Shown: positions 51,201 to 64,000 of the stretch, piece by piece | How positions within the stretch are numbered: the stretch's first letter is position 1 | Layout of the letters: each line of letters begins with the position of its first letter | Source: Parasphingopyxis sp. CP4 | GTDB taxonomy: Bacteria > Pseudomonadota > Alphaproteobacteria > Sphingomonadales > Sphingomonadaceae | NCBI RefSeq assembly: GCF_013378055.1 | Contig: NZ_CP051130.1 | Location: 1,426,001 to 1,490,000 of the forward strand | DNA length: 64,000 bases | Reading direction: 5' to 3' | The notes under the pieces: model-generated | What the model was told of the DNA's origin: nothing | The model's database searches: none | What the model saw: the letters and a program-made list of their open reading frames with translations, nothing else | Program-made: the position numbers and the translations under genes

Positions 51201-52270
51201 GGGTTCCCCTCCCCAACAACATGCGCGACGACGGTGTCACCGCTAATTTCCAGATAGGATCTCACGCCGCCATAATGGGCAGAAATCCCGGTATCGATGC
51301 CGATCAATCGGCCATCCAGTAGAATTCTGATGCCGCCCAGCGAAGGCGTATGTCCAACAACCATGCGATCGGCGCCATAGGCCGCGAGCACGAGATCGAC
51401 CTCAGGCTGCGCTTCCTCGGGCGGCAGCAAGGAGAGGTCATCGCCCGAACCGCGCAGGAAATAGCCGCGATACCAAAGCGGTCCCATCGGATCGAACAGG
51501 ATTGATTCCGAGCCATTGTCGCGGCGGACGATCGCGGTTGCTACCCGGCTGTTGATCTCGGTAATCGGAAGTTGCGAGTAAAGCTCGCTCACTCCGCCAT
51601 GCGCAAATAATGTCCCGTCGATCAGCGCGACCGCGCGATTGCGCGCGAGCCACCGGCCAATCTCCCCGTCCGGGCCAAAAGCGTCCATCAATTCTGCGCC
51701 GCCCAATGGTGTATTGCGCAGCCATAGCCGGCGGATCTGATCTTCCGAAAGGTCAGCCTGCATCCGCCGATAGGCGCGCTCGATCAAATCCTGGTTGTCG
51801 CGATAGAATTGCCGCCGCGCGCGTTCCGACCCGTCAGTGCGGAAGGCCGCATATTCGCCCTCATGGACGTAGCGCAGGTCGCCCACGACATTCATCGCCT
51901 CATGATTGCCGATCAGCGGAATGACAGCGCCACCCGTAAGCGCCGCTTCGCCCTGCAAGCGCATCAGATCGCGCAAGATCAGCAACGTATCCGGACCGCG
52001 ATCCGGCACATCGCCGGTTTGCACCAATATCGAATAGCCACCGATCCAGGCACCATTGCCATCGACCAGCCCTGCGGCCTCGACAATCGCACGAAATGCA
52101 GCGTGATCGCCGTGCAAGTCACCAATTGCCACGATGCGTCGTTCACCGGCGGCCTGTTCGGGCTCGTCCATCCAGGCTGGTGCGACCGGTTCAGCCGTCA
52201 GCGGAGCCACACTGAACGCGACCAACAAGGCGCTTACCGAGAGCAGCCCTTTACGCAACCAATTCGTCAA
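51197..52270 (-). CDS. Exported PPP-family metallophosphatase (Shewanella-like)
   Basis: About 358 residues. A TTG start at 52270, preceded by AGGGGGG, gives a good signal peptide (W-L-R-K-G-L-L-S-V-S-A-L-L-V-A-F-S-V-A); a longer frame to 52372 lacks one. The PPP signatures are complete: G-D-L-H-G-D (50-55), G-D-V-P-D-R-G-P, I-G-N-H-E-A-M-N, A-H-G-G and V-G-H-T-P. The set resembles bacterial Shewanella-like phosphatases, some of which dephosphorylate proteins. Cotranscribed with the CotH-like gene; divergent from rpoB. Confidence 0.88.
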   Translation of the reverse strand: MTNWLRKGLLSVSALLVAFSVAPLTAEPVAPAWMDEPEQAAGERRIVAIGDLHGDHAAFRAIVEAAGLVDGNGAWIGGYSILVQTGDVPDRGPDTLLILRDLMRLQGEAALTGGAVIPLIGNHEAMNVVGDLRYVHEGEYAAFRTDGSERARRQFYRDNQDLIERAYRRMQADLSEDQIRRLWLRNTPLGGAELMDAFGPDGEIGRWLARNRAVALIDGTLFAHGGVSELYSQLPITEINSRVATAIVRRDNGSESILFDPMGPLWYRGYFLRGSGDDLSLLPPEEAQPEVDLVLAAYGADRMVVGHTPSLGGIRILLDGRLIGIDTGISAHYGGVRSYLEISGDTVVAHVVGEGNP

Positions 52271-52472
52271 TTCGAAAATCCCCCCTACTCGCGACAAGCC
52301 GAGCCTAGTACCGGCCTGCCTGTAAAGGCAAATCGCGGTTTTGAGGGTGCCGTCCAATTGACACTCCAACACCGCCTTCCTATATCGCCTCCATCACCGC
52401 TGCCTTTCGAGCAATGATGCGAATTTGCGCACCGCGTCACAAGAATGGATCGGCTTCGGCTTCATAGACGCT

Positions 52473-52522
52473 AAAAGCTGCAGACTCCCCGATTTCGAGG
52501 ATTGGGAGTCTTGCGGCTTTTT
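52473..52522 (+). terminator. Terminator-like hairpin in the rpoB leader, candidate attenuator
   Basis: AAAAGCTGCAGACTCCC (52473-52489) pairs with GGGAGTC-T-T-GCGGCTTTT (52504-52521) in a 17-bp stem with one wobble and one bulged T, a 14-base loop and a T5 run. It is 48 bases upstream of the rpoB ATG. The nearest upstream plus-strand gene ends at 50159, so there is no obvious gene for it to terminate. The remaining 52271-52472 holds no gene and should contain both divergent promoters. Confidence 0.75.
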
Positions 52523-52569
52523 GTCGTCTAAGCGCTGCAAAATTGAGCAGAAACCGAGGCATATTTTAC

Positions 52570-56730
<4,161 letters not shown>

Positions 56731-56785
56731 TCAAGACTATTCAGTCCCCCGCCCTGATATGGGCGGGGGCAGATAAGGATCAGAC

Positions 56786-59700
56786 ATGAACGAACTGACC
56801 AATTTCCAGAACCCGGTGGCCAAACCGGAGACATTCGACCAGATCCAGATCGGTCTTGCGAGCCCCGAAAAGATCCGCAGCTGGTCTTTCGGCGAAATCA
56901 AGAAGCCGGAAACGATCAACTATCGCACGTTCAAGCCGGAACGTGACGGCCTGTTCTGTGCGCGTATCTTTGGCCCGATCAAGGATTATGAGTGCCTGTG
57001 CGGTAAATATAAGCGCATGAAATATAAGGGCATTGTCTGCGAGAAATGCGGTGTTGAAGTCACCGTATCGAAGGTTCGCCGTGAGCGGATGGGCCATATC
57101 GACCTCGCTGCGCCAGTTGCCCATATCTGGTTCCTCAAGTCCCTGCCCTCGCGCATCGGACTGTTGCTCGACATGCAGCTCAAGCAGCTCGAGCGGATCC
57201 TGTATTTCGAACAATATGTGGTCATCGAGCCGGGCCTGACGGCGCTGGAGAAGTTCCAGCTGCTGACGGAAGACGAGCTGCTCGAAGCCCAGGACGAATA
57301 TGGCGAAGACGCCTTCTCCGCCGGCATCGGTGCAGAGGCCGTCAAGCATATGCTGATGGATCTCGATCTTGAGCAGGAAAAGGAAGACCTGCTTGAAGAT
57401 CTGGCGACCACCAAATCGACGCTGAAACCGAAGAAGATCATCAAGCGCCTCAAGGTGGTTGAGAGCTTCATTGAATCGGGCAACCGCCCCGAATGGATGA
57501 TCCTCGACATCGTTCCGGTCATTCCGCCGGAACTGCGCCCGCTGGTGCCGCTGGATGGCGGTCGCTTCGCAACGTCGGATCTCAACGATCTGTATCGCCG
57601 GGTGATCAACCGGAACAATCGCCTCAAACGCCTGATGGAATTGCGCGCACCGGACATTATCGTCCGGAACGAGAAGCGCATGCTTCAGGAATCGGTTGAT
57701 GCGCTGTTCGACAATGGCCGTCGCGGTCGTACGATCACGGGTGCCAACAAGCGCCCGCTGAAATCGCTGTCCGACATGCTCAAGGGCAAACAGGGCCGCT
57801 TCCGCCAGAACCTGCTTGGCAAGCGCGTCGACTATTCGGGTCGTTCGGTCATCGTGACCGGTCCGGAACTCAAGCTGCACCAGTGCGGCCTGCCGAAGAA
57901 GATGGCGCTCGAGCTGTTCAAACCGTTCATCTACGCGCGTCTCGACGCCAAGGGCCTCTCGATGACGCTCAAACAGGCGAAGAAATGGGTCGAGAAAGAG
58001 CGTAAGGAAGTCTGGGATATCCTTGATGAGGTTATCCGCGAGCATCCGGTCATGCTGAACCGCGCACCGACGCTTCACCGCCTCGGTATCCAGGCATTTG
58101 AGCCGGTTCTGATCGAAGGTAAGGCTATCCAGCTTCACCCGCTGGTCTGCGCCGCATTCAACGCTGACTTTGACGGTGACCAAATGGCCGTACACGTTCC
58201 GTTGAGCCTTGAAGCGCAGCTGGAAGCCCGTGTGCTGATGATGTCGACCAACAACATCCTCTCGCCAGCCAATGGCAAGCCGATCATCGTGCCGTCGCAG
58301 GATATGGTGCTCGGCATCTATTATCTTTCGATGGATCGCGAAGGCGAGCCGGGCGAAGGATCGATCCTGGCTGACATCACCGAAGTGCATCAGGCTCTCG
58401 AAGTCGGCGCTGTGACGCTCCACTCGAAGATTACGAGCCGGGTTCCGCAGACCGATGAAGATGGCAAAAGCTACATGATGCGCGTGGAAACGACGCCGGG
58501 TCGCATGCTGATCGCTGAGAAGCTGCCCCAGTCCCACAAGGTGCCTTATGAGACGATCAACCGTCTTCTGACGAAGAAGGAAATCGGTGACGTTATCGAT
58601 ACGGTCTATCGCCACACCGGCCAGAAGGACACGGTCCTGTTTGCCGATGGCATCATGGCGCTTGGCTTCCGCCACGCGTTCAAGGCCGGCATCTCCTTCG
58701 GCAAGGATGACATGATCATTCCGGACGCCAAGGATCCGCTGGTTGAAGAAACCCGGGCGCTGGTTGCCGATTATGAGCAGCAGTATCAGGACGGCCTGAT
58801 CACGCAGCAGGAAAAGTACAACAAGGTGATTGATGCCTGGAGCCGGTGTTCGGACCAGGTTGCAAACGCCATGATGGAGGAAATCAAAGCAACGCCGAAG
58901 GACGACGACGGACGCGAAGCACAGATCAACTCGATCTACATGATGTCGCACTCCGGTGCCCGTGGCAGCCCCGCGCAGATGAAGCAGCTCGCTGGTATGC
59001 GCGGCCTGATGGCCAAGCCGTCAGGTGAAATCATCGAAACGCCAATCCTTTCGAACTTTAAGGAAGGCCTGACCGTTCTCGAATATTTCAACTCGACTCA
59101 CGGTGCCCGCAAGGGCCTTGCCGATACGGCACTGAAGACCGCAAACTCGGGCTATCTGACCCGTCGTCTGGTCGATGTGTCGCAGGACTGCACGATCGTT
59201 GAGGAAGACTGCAAGACGAAGAACTCACTGGAGATGAAGGCGATCATCCAGGGCGGTTCGACCATTGCAACTCTGTCCGAGCGTATTCTGGGTCGTACCG
59301 CAGCCGAAGATATTATCGGCGGCAAGGATGGCGATGTGATCGTCAAAGCTGGCTTGATGATGGACGAACCGATGGCGCTCGCCGTCGAAGAATCCGGTGT
59401 CCAGTCGGTGCAGATCCGTTCGCCGCTTACTTGCGAATCCAAGGTTGGCGTGTGTGGCAAATGCTACGGTCGCGATCTTGCTCGCGGAACGCCGGTGAAT
59501 ATCGGTGAAGCGGTTGGCGTTATCGCTGCCCAGTCGATCGGTGAGCCGGGCACACAGCTGACGATGCGGACTTTCCACATCGGCGGCGCTGCTCAGCTCA
59601 ACGAACAGTCCAATCTTGAATCGCCGGCCGACGGCAAGCTCGAATATCGCGAGCTCAATGCCATCGTCGACAGCAAGAAGCGGACGCTGGCCCTCTCCCG

Positions 59701-60973
59701 TTCGGGCGAGCTCGCCATTATCGATGCGGAAGGCCGTGAAGTCGGCGTGTTCCGCGTTCCTTATGGCGCGCGCTTGCTCCACAAGGATGGCGACACTGTC
59801 GAACAGGGTGAGCGGATCGCAGAATGGGATCCGAGCTACGCACCGGTTATCACCGAAAAAGGCGGTACCGCGAAGTTCCAGGACATTGTCGACTCCCGTA
59901 CGGTCAAGGAAGAAACTGACGAAGCCACGGGTATTACCCAGCGCGTCGTTACCGAAGACCAGGCGAAGACCAAGAAGGATGATCTCAAGCCGCGCATCAC
60001 GCTGCTTGACGGTGATAGCGGCGAAGCCGGTGTCTACCGCCTGATCCCCGGCGCGGTTATCTCGGTTGAGGACGGCCAGGAGCTGCATGAAGGTGACATC
60101 GTTGCCCGACTGCCGCGTGAAGCTGCCAAGACGCGTGATATTACCGGTGGTCTGCCACGGGTTGCCGAATTGTTCGAAGCCCGTGTGCCGAAGGACAATG
60201 CGGTTATTGCCAAGATTGACGGCCGTATCGAATTCGTTCGGGATTATAAGGCGAAACGCAAGATTGCGATCGTTCCCGAGGAAGGTGATCCGGTTGAATA
60301 TCTGATCCCGAAGACGAAGATTATCGATGTGCAAGAAGGCGACTTTGTTAAGAAGGGCGACGATCTTGTCGCCGGTTCGCCCGATCCGCACGATATTCTC
60401 GAAGTTCTCGGCATCGAAGCACTGGCCGAATATCTCGTGTCCGAGATCCAGGAAGTCTATCGACTGCAGGGCGTGAAGATCAACGATAAGCATATCGAGA
60501 CGATCGTTCGCCAGATGCTGCAGAAGGTGGAAATCATCGATGGTGGCGATACGACTCTGCTCGTCGGCGAACAGCTCGACGAAGCGGAAATGAACGAGAT
60601 CAATGCCAAGCTTACCAAGAGCAAGAAGAAGGCTCAGGGCAAGCCGGTATTGCTCGGCATTACCAAGGCGTCGCTGCAGACCCGCAGCTTCATCTCGGCC
60701 GCGTCGTTCCAGGAAACCACCCGCGTTCTCACCGAAGCCGCGGTTCAGGGCAAGATCGATACGCTGCAAGGCCTGAAAGAGAATGTCATCGTCGGCCGGC
60801 TTATCCCGGCTGGTACGGGTGCGGGTATGAACCGCGTCCGGGTGACTGCCTCTTCTCGCGATGCTGCGCTTCGTGCCCAACAGAAGAAGGTGGAAGAAGC
60901 GATGCTGGCTGCACAGGAAGCCGCTGCCGAACCGGCAGAGGAAGAAGCGGCCGCAGAGACCAGCGAAAGCTAG
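56786..60973 (+). CDS. rpoC: RNA polymerase subunit beta'
   Basis: A 1395-residue beta' subunit. The zinc ribbon is C-L-C-G-K-Y...I-V-C-E-K-C-G-V near residues 71-90, the catalytic magnesium loop [15 protein letters not shown], and the second zinc site is in [14 protein letters not shown] Glu/Ala-rich tail ends the protein. Cotranscribed with rpoB and followed 27 bases later by a strong terminator; rpsL-rpsG-fusA do not follow here. Confidence 0.98.
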   Translation: MNELTNFQNPVAKPETFDQIQIGLASPEKIRSWSFGEIKKPETINYRTFKPERDGLFCARIFGPIKDYECLCGKYKRMKYKGIVCEKCGVEVTVSKVRRERMGHIDLAAPVAHIWFLKSLPSRIGLLLDMQLKQLERILYFEQYVVIEPGLTALEKFQLLTEDELLEAQDEYGEDAFSAGIGAEAVKHMLMDLDLEQEKEDLLEDLATTKSTLKPKKIIKRLKVVESFIESGNRPEWMILDIVPVIPPELRPLVPLDGGRFATSDLNDLYRRVINRNNRLKRLMELRAPDIIVRNEKRMLQESVDALFDNGRRGRTITGANKRPLKSLSDMLKGKQGRFRQNLLGKRVDYSGRSVIVTGPELKLHQCGLPKKMALELFKPFIYARLDAKGLSMTLKQAKKWVEKERKEVWDILDEVIREHPVMLNRAPTLHRLGIQAFEPVLIEGKAIQLHPLVCAAFNADFDGDQMAVHVPLSLEAQLEARVLMMSTNNILSPANGKPIIVPSQDMVLGIYYLSMDREGEPGEGSILADITEVHQALEVGAVTLHSKITSRVPQTDEDGKSYMMRVETTPGRMLIAEKLPQSHKVPYETINRLLTKKEIGDVIDTVYRHTGQKDTVLFADGIMALGFRHAFKAGISFGKDDMIIPDAKDPLVEETRALVADYEQQYQDGLITQQEKYNKVIDAWSRCSDQVANAMMEEIKATPKDDDGREAQINSIYMMSHSGARGSPAQMKQLAGMRGLMAKPSGEIIETPILSNFKEGLTVLEYFNSTHGARKGLADTALKTANSGYLTRRLVDVSQDCTIVEEDCKTKNSLEMKAIIQGGSTIATLSERILGRTAAEDIIGGKDGDVIVKAGLMMDEPMALAVEESGVQSVQIRSPLTCESKVGVCGKCYGRDLARGTPVNIGEAVGVIAAQSIGEPGTQLTMRTFHIGGAAQLNEQSNLESPADGKLEYRELNAIVDSKKRTLALSRSGELAIIDAEGREVGVFRVPYGARLLHKDGDTVEQGERIAEWDPSYAPVITEKGGTAKFQDIVDSRTVKEETDEATGITQRVVTEDQAKTKKDDLKPRITLLDGDSGEAGVYRLIPGAVISVEDGQELHEGDIVARLPREAAKTRDITGGLPRVAELFEARVPKDNAVIAKIDGRIEFVRDYKAKRKIAIVPEEGDPVEYLIPKTKIIDVQEGDFVKKGDDLVAGSPDPHDILEVLGIEALAEYLVSEIQEVYRLQGVKINDKHIETIVRQMLQKVEIIDGGDTTLLVGEQLDEAEMNEINAKLTKSKKKAQGKPVLLGITKASLQTRSFISAASFQETTRVLTEAAVQGKIDTLQGLKENVIVGRLIPAGTGAGMNRVRVTASSRDAALRAQQKKVEEAMLAAQEAAAEPAEEEAAAETSES

Positions 60974-61000
60974 GTCTTGCCGCGATCCGCTACAGAAAAC

Positions 61001-61032
61001 AGCCCCGCTGGCATTAGCCGGCGGGGCTTTTT
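61001..61032 (+). terminator. Rho-independent terminator after rpoC
   Basis: AGCCCCGCTGGC-ATTA-GCCGGCGGGGCT forms a 12-bp stem with one wobble and a 4-base loop, followed by T5. It lies inside the extended reading frame of the next gene (from 60977), which supports the later start at 61097 for that gene. Confidence 0.93.
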
Positions 61033-61096
61033 CACGCCGGATCGGCCAGATGCGCCCACCATTGGCGTTTCGACCGCAAGCGATTATCCCGTACCG

Positions 61097-62278
61097 ATGG
61101 AAGTTTCCGATCTTCGTATTGCCCTGTTCAGCGGCAATTATAACTATGTCCGCGACGGAGCGAACCAGGCGCTCAATCGCCTGGTCGGCTATCTGTTGCG
61201 TCAGGGCGCCGCAGTTCGCGTCTATTCGCCGACTGTCGAGGAGCCGGATTTCGAAGCGACGGGCGATCTCGTCCATGTCCCCGCCCTCGCCCTACCGGGG
61301 CGCGCAGAATATCGCGCACCGTTCCGCCTGCCGGGTAATGTACGGCGCGACATTGCCGAGTTCAGCCCCAATCTGTTTCACATTGCGAGCCCTGAAATCC
61401 TTGGCCACCGGGCACTGAGCCTGGCGCGACGCTGGGATATACCCGCCGTCGCCTCAGTTCATACGCGGTTCGAAACCTATCCGCGCTACTACGGACTCAC
61501 CTTTCTCGAGCCCCTCGTCCTTGCGATATTGCGACGTTTCTACCGCCGCTGCGATGCGATTTTCGCGCCGTCGGAATCCATGGCCCAGATCTTGCGCGAA
61601 CAACGTATGAGCTACGATGTCGGCATCTGGTCCCGCGGGATAGATCGCGACACGTTCGATCCGAAGCATCGTGACATGGACTGGCGACGGGATAACGGCA
61701 TTGCCGACGATGATGTCGTAGTCGGCTTTGTTGGTCGATTGGTGATGGAAAAAGGCCTTGATGTCTTTTCGGACGCGATCGACCAGCTCGTAAAACGGGG
61801 TGTCCGCCACCGCGTATTGGTTATTGGCGAAGGCCCTGCCCGCGATTGGTTTGAACGCAGGCTACCTGACGGCGTGTTTGTTGGTTTCCAGAAAGGTCCC
61901 GATCTCGGCCGCGCGGTCGCCTCGCTCGACATGCTGTTCAATCCGAGCATTACCGAGACATTTGGGAATGTGACTCTCGAAGCAATGGCCGCTAGATTGC
62001 CTGTTGTCGCCGCGAGAGCGACTGGCAGCCAGAGCCTGGTCGATGATGGCGTAACCGGCCGCCTGGTGCGTCCCGGCGCGATCGAGGCTTTTGCCGACGC
62101 CCTGCAACTCTATTGCGAGAACGCAGATTCCCGCCAAGCCGCGGGCGATGCTGGCTGTGCCGCCAGTGAGAGATACGGATGGGACCAGGTCAACCAGGCG
62201 CTGGTCGATGGCTATCTGCGTGTGGTTCGCCAGCACTCAGAAGGCGTATCCGGGCCACCGCGCACGCCCTTGCCATAG
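61097..62278 (+). CDS. GT4-type glycosyltransferase
   Basis: A 393-residue GT-B glycosyltransferase, probably cytoplasmic. The N-terminal domain begins L-R-I-A-L-F-S-G-N-Y-N-Y-V-R-D-G-A-N; the C-terminal nucleotide-sugar domain has V-G-F-V-G-R-L-V-M-E-K-G-L-D, V-I-G-E-G-P and the E-x7-E signature in P-S-I-T-E-T-F-G-N-V-T-L-E-A-M-A. It resembles GDP-mannose-dependent or SqdX-like transferases that glycosylate lipids. Start at 61097 because the rpoC terminator lies just upstream. Acceptor unknown. Confidence 0.9.
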   Translation: MEVSDLRIALFSGNYNYVRDGANQALNRLVGYLLRQGAAVRVYSPTVEEPDFEATGDLVHVPALALPGRAEYRAPFRLPGNVRRDIAEFSPNLFHIASPEILGHRALSLARRWDIPAVASVHTRFETYPRYYGLTFLEPLVLAILRRFYRRCDAIFAPSESMAQILREQRMSYDVGIWSRGIDRDTFDPKHRDMDWRRDNGIADDDVVVGFVGRLVMEKGLDVFSDAIDQLVKRGVRHRVLVIGEGPARDWFERRLPDGVFVGFQKGPDLGRAVASLDMLFNPSITETFGNVTLEAMAARLPVVAARATGSQSLVDDGVTGRLVRPGAIEAFADALQLYCENADSRQAAGDAGCAASERYGWDQVNQALVDGYLRVVRQHSEGVSGPPRTPLP

Positions 62279-62317
62279 ACTGGCAAAAGCCGTGCGGGCG
62301 CCCGAATAATCACTTCG

Positions 62318-62911
62318 TTAGATCCGCTCGATCCGCTGTGCAGCTTCGTCGAGAATATCGGTCACTTCACGAACCAGATCTTCGTCGATGCCTTTTGCAG
62401 AGAGGCGATGGCCGAGCACGGCAAACAGATTGCCCATCGCCCGCTTGATAGCTGCGCTATCGCCCTTCGTTTCTCGCTGACCAAGGCCTTCGAGACGGGC
62501 CATCAACGCTTCAACTTCTTCGGCCTTTTCCTTCAGCTCAGTCTTGCCGCGTTTCGAAATCTTGAAGGTCTTGCGGCTGTCATCGCTCTCTACCGGCTTG
62601 ATCAGCGCACCATCTTCAAGAAAGTTCAGCGTCGGATAGATGATGCCGGGGCTTGGCGCATATTCGCCCGCCGTCATCTCTTCGATCGCGCGGATCAGAT
62701 CATATCCATGGCGTGGTTCATCGGCGATCAGCTTGAGCAGAACGAGCCGCAGTTCACCGCTGTCGAACATCCGCTTTTTACGGCGCTTGCGGCTACGACC
62801 GCCAAAATCGCCGGAATCACTCGCGAAATTTCCGAATTGCATGGCGAGCAGCGCTTCAGGCCAGCTTCTTGGCCATCTTCCGCCGAAACCACCTTTGTTT
62901 CGATATGTCAT
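62318..62911 (-). CDS. PadR-family transcriptional regulator
   Basis: A 197-residue regulator: a Gly/Arg-rich N-terminal extension (about 46 residues), a winged helix beginning E-L-R-L-V-L-L-K-L-I-A-D-E-P-R-H-G-Y-D-L-I-R-A-I-E-E with S-P-G-I-I-Y-P-T-L-N-F-L-E-D in the recognition region, then a helical dimerisation tail. An AT-rich dyad lies 37 bases upstream. Monocistronic and divergent from rarA, convergent with the glycosyltransferase. The target may be its own promoter or rarA. Confidence 0.92.
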   Translation of the reverse strand: MTYRNKGGFGGRWPRSWPEALLAMQFGNFASDSGDFGGRSRKRRKKRMFDSGELRLVLLKLIADEPRHGYDLIRAIEEMTAGEYAPSPGIIYPTLNFLEDGALIKPVESDDSRKTFKISKRGKTELKEKAEEVEALMARLEGLGQRETKGDSAAIKRAMGNLFAVLGHRLSAKGIDEDLVREVTDILDEAAQRIERI

Positions 62912-62947
62912 TCTGGGTCTCCTAAACCTTGTTAGTGATCTATCTAA

Positions 62948-62965
62948 GATATATCGCAGATATAT
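62948..62965. promoter_or_regulatory. AT-rich repeat, possible PadR operator/promoter
   Basis: GATATATCGCAGATATAT has two ATATAT half-sites separated by 5 bases in the 115-base divergent gap between padR and rarA. PadR operators are commonly spaced AT-rich dyads. It could also supply a -10 element. Confidence 0.5.
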
Positions 62966-63026
62966 TTGTCAAGAGGCAGGTCGAAAAGATTATGGCAATC
63001 AAGAATGCCGACGTTAGGGTATCAGC

Positions 63027-64000
63027 ATGGCTGATCTCTTTTCTGACGGTTCTGATAAGAGCAGCGAAATCTCGGCCAATGCGCCGCTCGCAGACCTGTT
63101 GCGTCCACAGTCCCTCGATGAGGTCGTCGGCCAAGATCACCTCACCGGACCTGACGGCGCCATTGGGCGGATGGTTGCGGCGGGCAAACTCGCTTCGATC
63201 ATTTTCTGGGGTCCGCCCGGTACGGGAAAGACTACAATTGCCCGGTTGCTTGCTGGCGCAGTCGGACTCCGCTTCGTTGCCATCTCAGCCGTATTCTCCG
63301 GTGTTGCTGATCTCAAGAAAGTGTTCGCCGAAGCGCGGCAAATGGCAGGAGCGGACAAACGCACATTGTTGTTCGTGGACGAGATCCACCGCTTTAATCG
63401 CGCACAGCAGGATGGCTTCCTGCCCTATGTCGAAGACGGCACTGTAATCCTGGTCGGCGCGACGACGGAGAACCCATCCTTCGAATTAAACTCGGCCTTG
63501 CTCAGCCGCGCCCAGGTATTGATTCTTAACCGCCTCGATGCAGATGCACTGGGAACGCTGCTCTCGCGTGCCGAGGCTCATCTGGATCGCCCTTTGCCGG
63601 TCACCCAGGATGCCCGGGATGCGCTGATCGCATCGGCCGATGGCGATGGACGGTTTCTCCTCAACCAGGCGGAAACATTATTCTCGATGGATCTACCGGA
63701 GCCCCTGGAACCAGCGGGTCTGGTCGATCTCCTGCATCGCCGCATGCCGGTCTATGACAAGGATCGTGAGGGTCATTACAATCTGATCTCGGCCCTGCAC
63801 AAGGCGATGCGCGGCTCTGATCCCCAAGCGTCTCTCTACTATCTTGCACGCATGCTCGTCGCGGGTGAGGAACCGCTCTATGTCCTGAGGCGCATCACCC
63901 GCTTTGCCAGCGAAGATATCGGCCTCGCCGATCCGCAAGCCTTGGTGCAGTGCATCGCCGCCAAAGATACTTATGAGTTTCTCGGTAGCCCGGAAGGCGA
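63027..64000 (+). CDS. rarA: Replication-associated recombination protein RarA (3' end outside window)
   Basis: The first 324 codons of an AAA+ ATPase of the RarA/MgsA/WRNIP1 group, open to the window edge. Seen: P-L-A-D-L-L-R-P-Q-S-L-D-E-V-V-G-Q near residues 20-35, Walker A G-P-P-G-T-G-K-T-T (62-70), Walker B L-L-F-V-D-E-I-H-R-F-N, sensor G-A-T-T-E-N-P-S-F and the C-terminal D-K-D-R-E-G-H-Y-N-L-I-S-A-L-H-K-A-M-R-G-S-D. It acts at stalled replication forks. Frame verified by codon-by-codon reading. Confidence 0.95.
   Translation, partial: MADLFSDGSDKSSEISANAPLADLLRPQSLDEVVGQDHLTGPDGAIGRMVAAGKLASIIFWGPPGTGKTTIARLLAGAVGLRFVAISAVFSGVADLKKVFAEARQMAGADKRTLLFVDEIHRFNRAQQDGFLPYVEDGTVILVGATTENPSFELNSALLSRAQVLILNRLDADALGTLLSRAEAHLDRPLPVTQDARDALIASADGDGRFLLNQAETLFSMDLPEPLEPAGLVDLLHRRMPVYDKDREGHYNLISALHKAMRGSDPQASLYYLARMLVAGEEPLYVLRRITRFASEDIGLADPQALVQCIAAKDTYEFLGSPEG

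Noticed and set aside
48589-52270. Interruption between rplL and rpoB considered as a mobile insertion
   Set aside because: No transposase, integrase, terminal repeats or clear composition shift; the interruption looks like stable chromosomal genes.

Overview
The window comes from an alphaproteobacterium, most likely of the order Sphingomonadales. The support is a moderately high G+C, alphaproteobacterial markers (the ATP synthase zeta inhibitor DUF1476, the NDUFA12 accessory subunit of complex I, DUF2155), a ThiS-ThiG fusion, the aroQ-accB-accC order, and short intergenic palindromes whose accidental translation reads 'MLKQVQHD', which is familiar from sphingomonad annotations. The genus cannot be fixed from the sequence alone. 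The region looks like ordinary chromosome. I see no prophage, transposase, CRISPR array or plasmid origin. Layout: 1-3.5 kb holds a DUF4112 fragment, an exported RNase T2, nadC and nadA, with two dense clusters of dispersed palindromic repeats on either side of nadA. 3.8-9.6 kb is all minus strand: DUF4230, an MBL hydrolase, a BlaI/M56 regulatory pair with two clear operators, an XRE/MmyB regulator, and grxD-bolA-DUF1476. 9.7-13.5 kb is a tightly overlapped operon leuC - exported MBL lactonase-like protein - leuD - quinone oxidoreductase. 13.7-31.6 kb is accessory metabolism: outer-membrane barrel, B12 radical SAM, aldonolactone oxidase with a D-threonine-aldolase-like enzyme, GST, MBL, NAD epimerase, a 3-oxoacid CoA-transferase pair, universal stress protein, exported cyanophycinase, HAD, GlcG, SMP-30, aldehyde dehydrogenase with a TPP enzyme, and fused ThiS-ThiG. 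31.7-40.6 kb is a conserved alphaproteobacterial neighbourhood (aroQ, accB, accC ... aat, DUF2155, mlaD-like, NDUFA12), into which an ACT protein, arsC-like reductase, lipase-like hydrolase and orphan ParA have been inserted. DUF192, a double cold-shock protein and recX follow. 40.7-44.9 kb holds a fatty acyl-AMP ligase and a GGDEF/EAL protein. 45-61 kb is the transcription/translation cluster: tRNA-Trp, secE, nusG, rplK, rplA, an L10-type leader, rplJ, rplL and a strong terminator, then a 3.7-kb interruption, then rpoB, rpoC and a terminator. The window ends with a glycosyltransferase, a PadR regulator and the start of rarA. The most unusual part is the interruption between rplL and rpoB. It consists of two bicistrons, each with a 4-nt gene overlap, running toward each other with overlapping 3' ends: DUF4956 membrane protein with a YjiK-like lipoprotein (+), and an exported PPP-type phosphatase with an exported CotH-kinase-like protein (-). 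An intrinsic-terminator-like hairpin lies between the phosphatase and rpoB where no upstream gene needs terminating, so it is a candidate attenuator of rpoBC. Other items worth a second look are six exact-length decapeptide repeats in the M56 sensor, the MBL gene between leuC and leuD, and palindromic repeats that supply the N-terminus of the RNase T2 reading frame.
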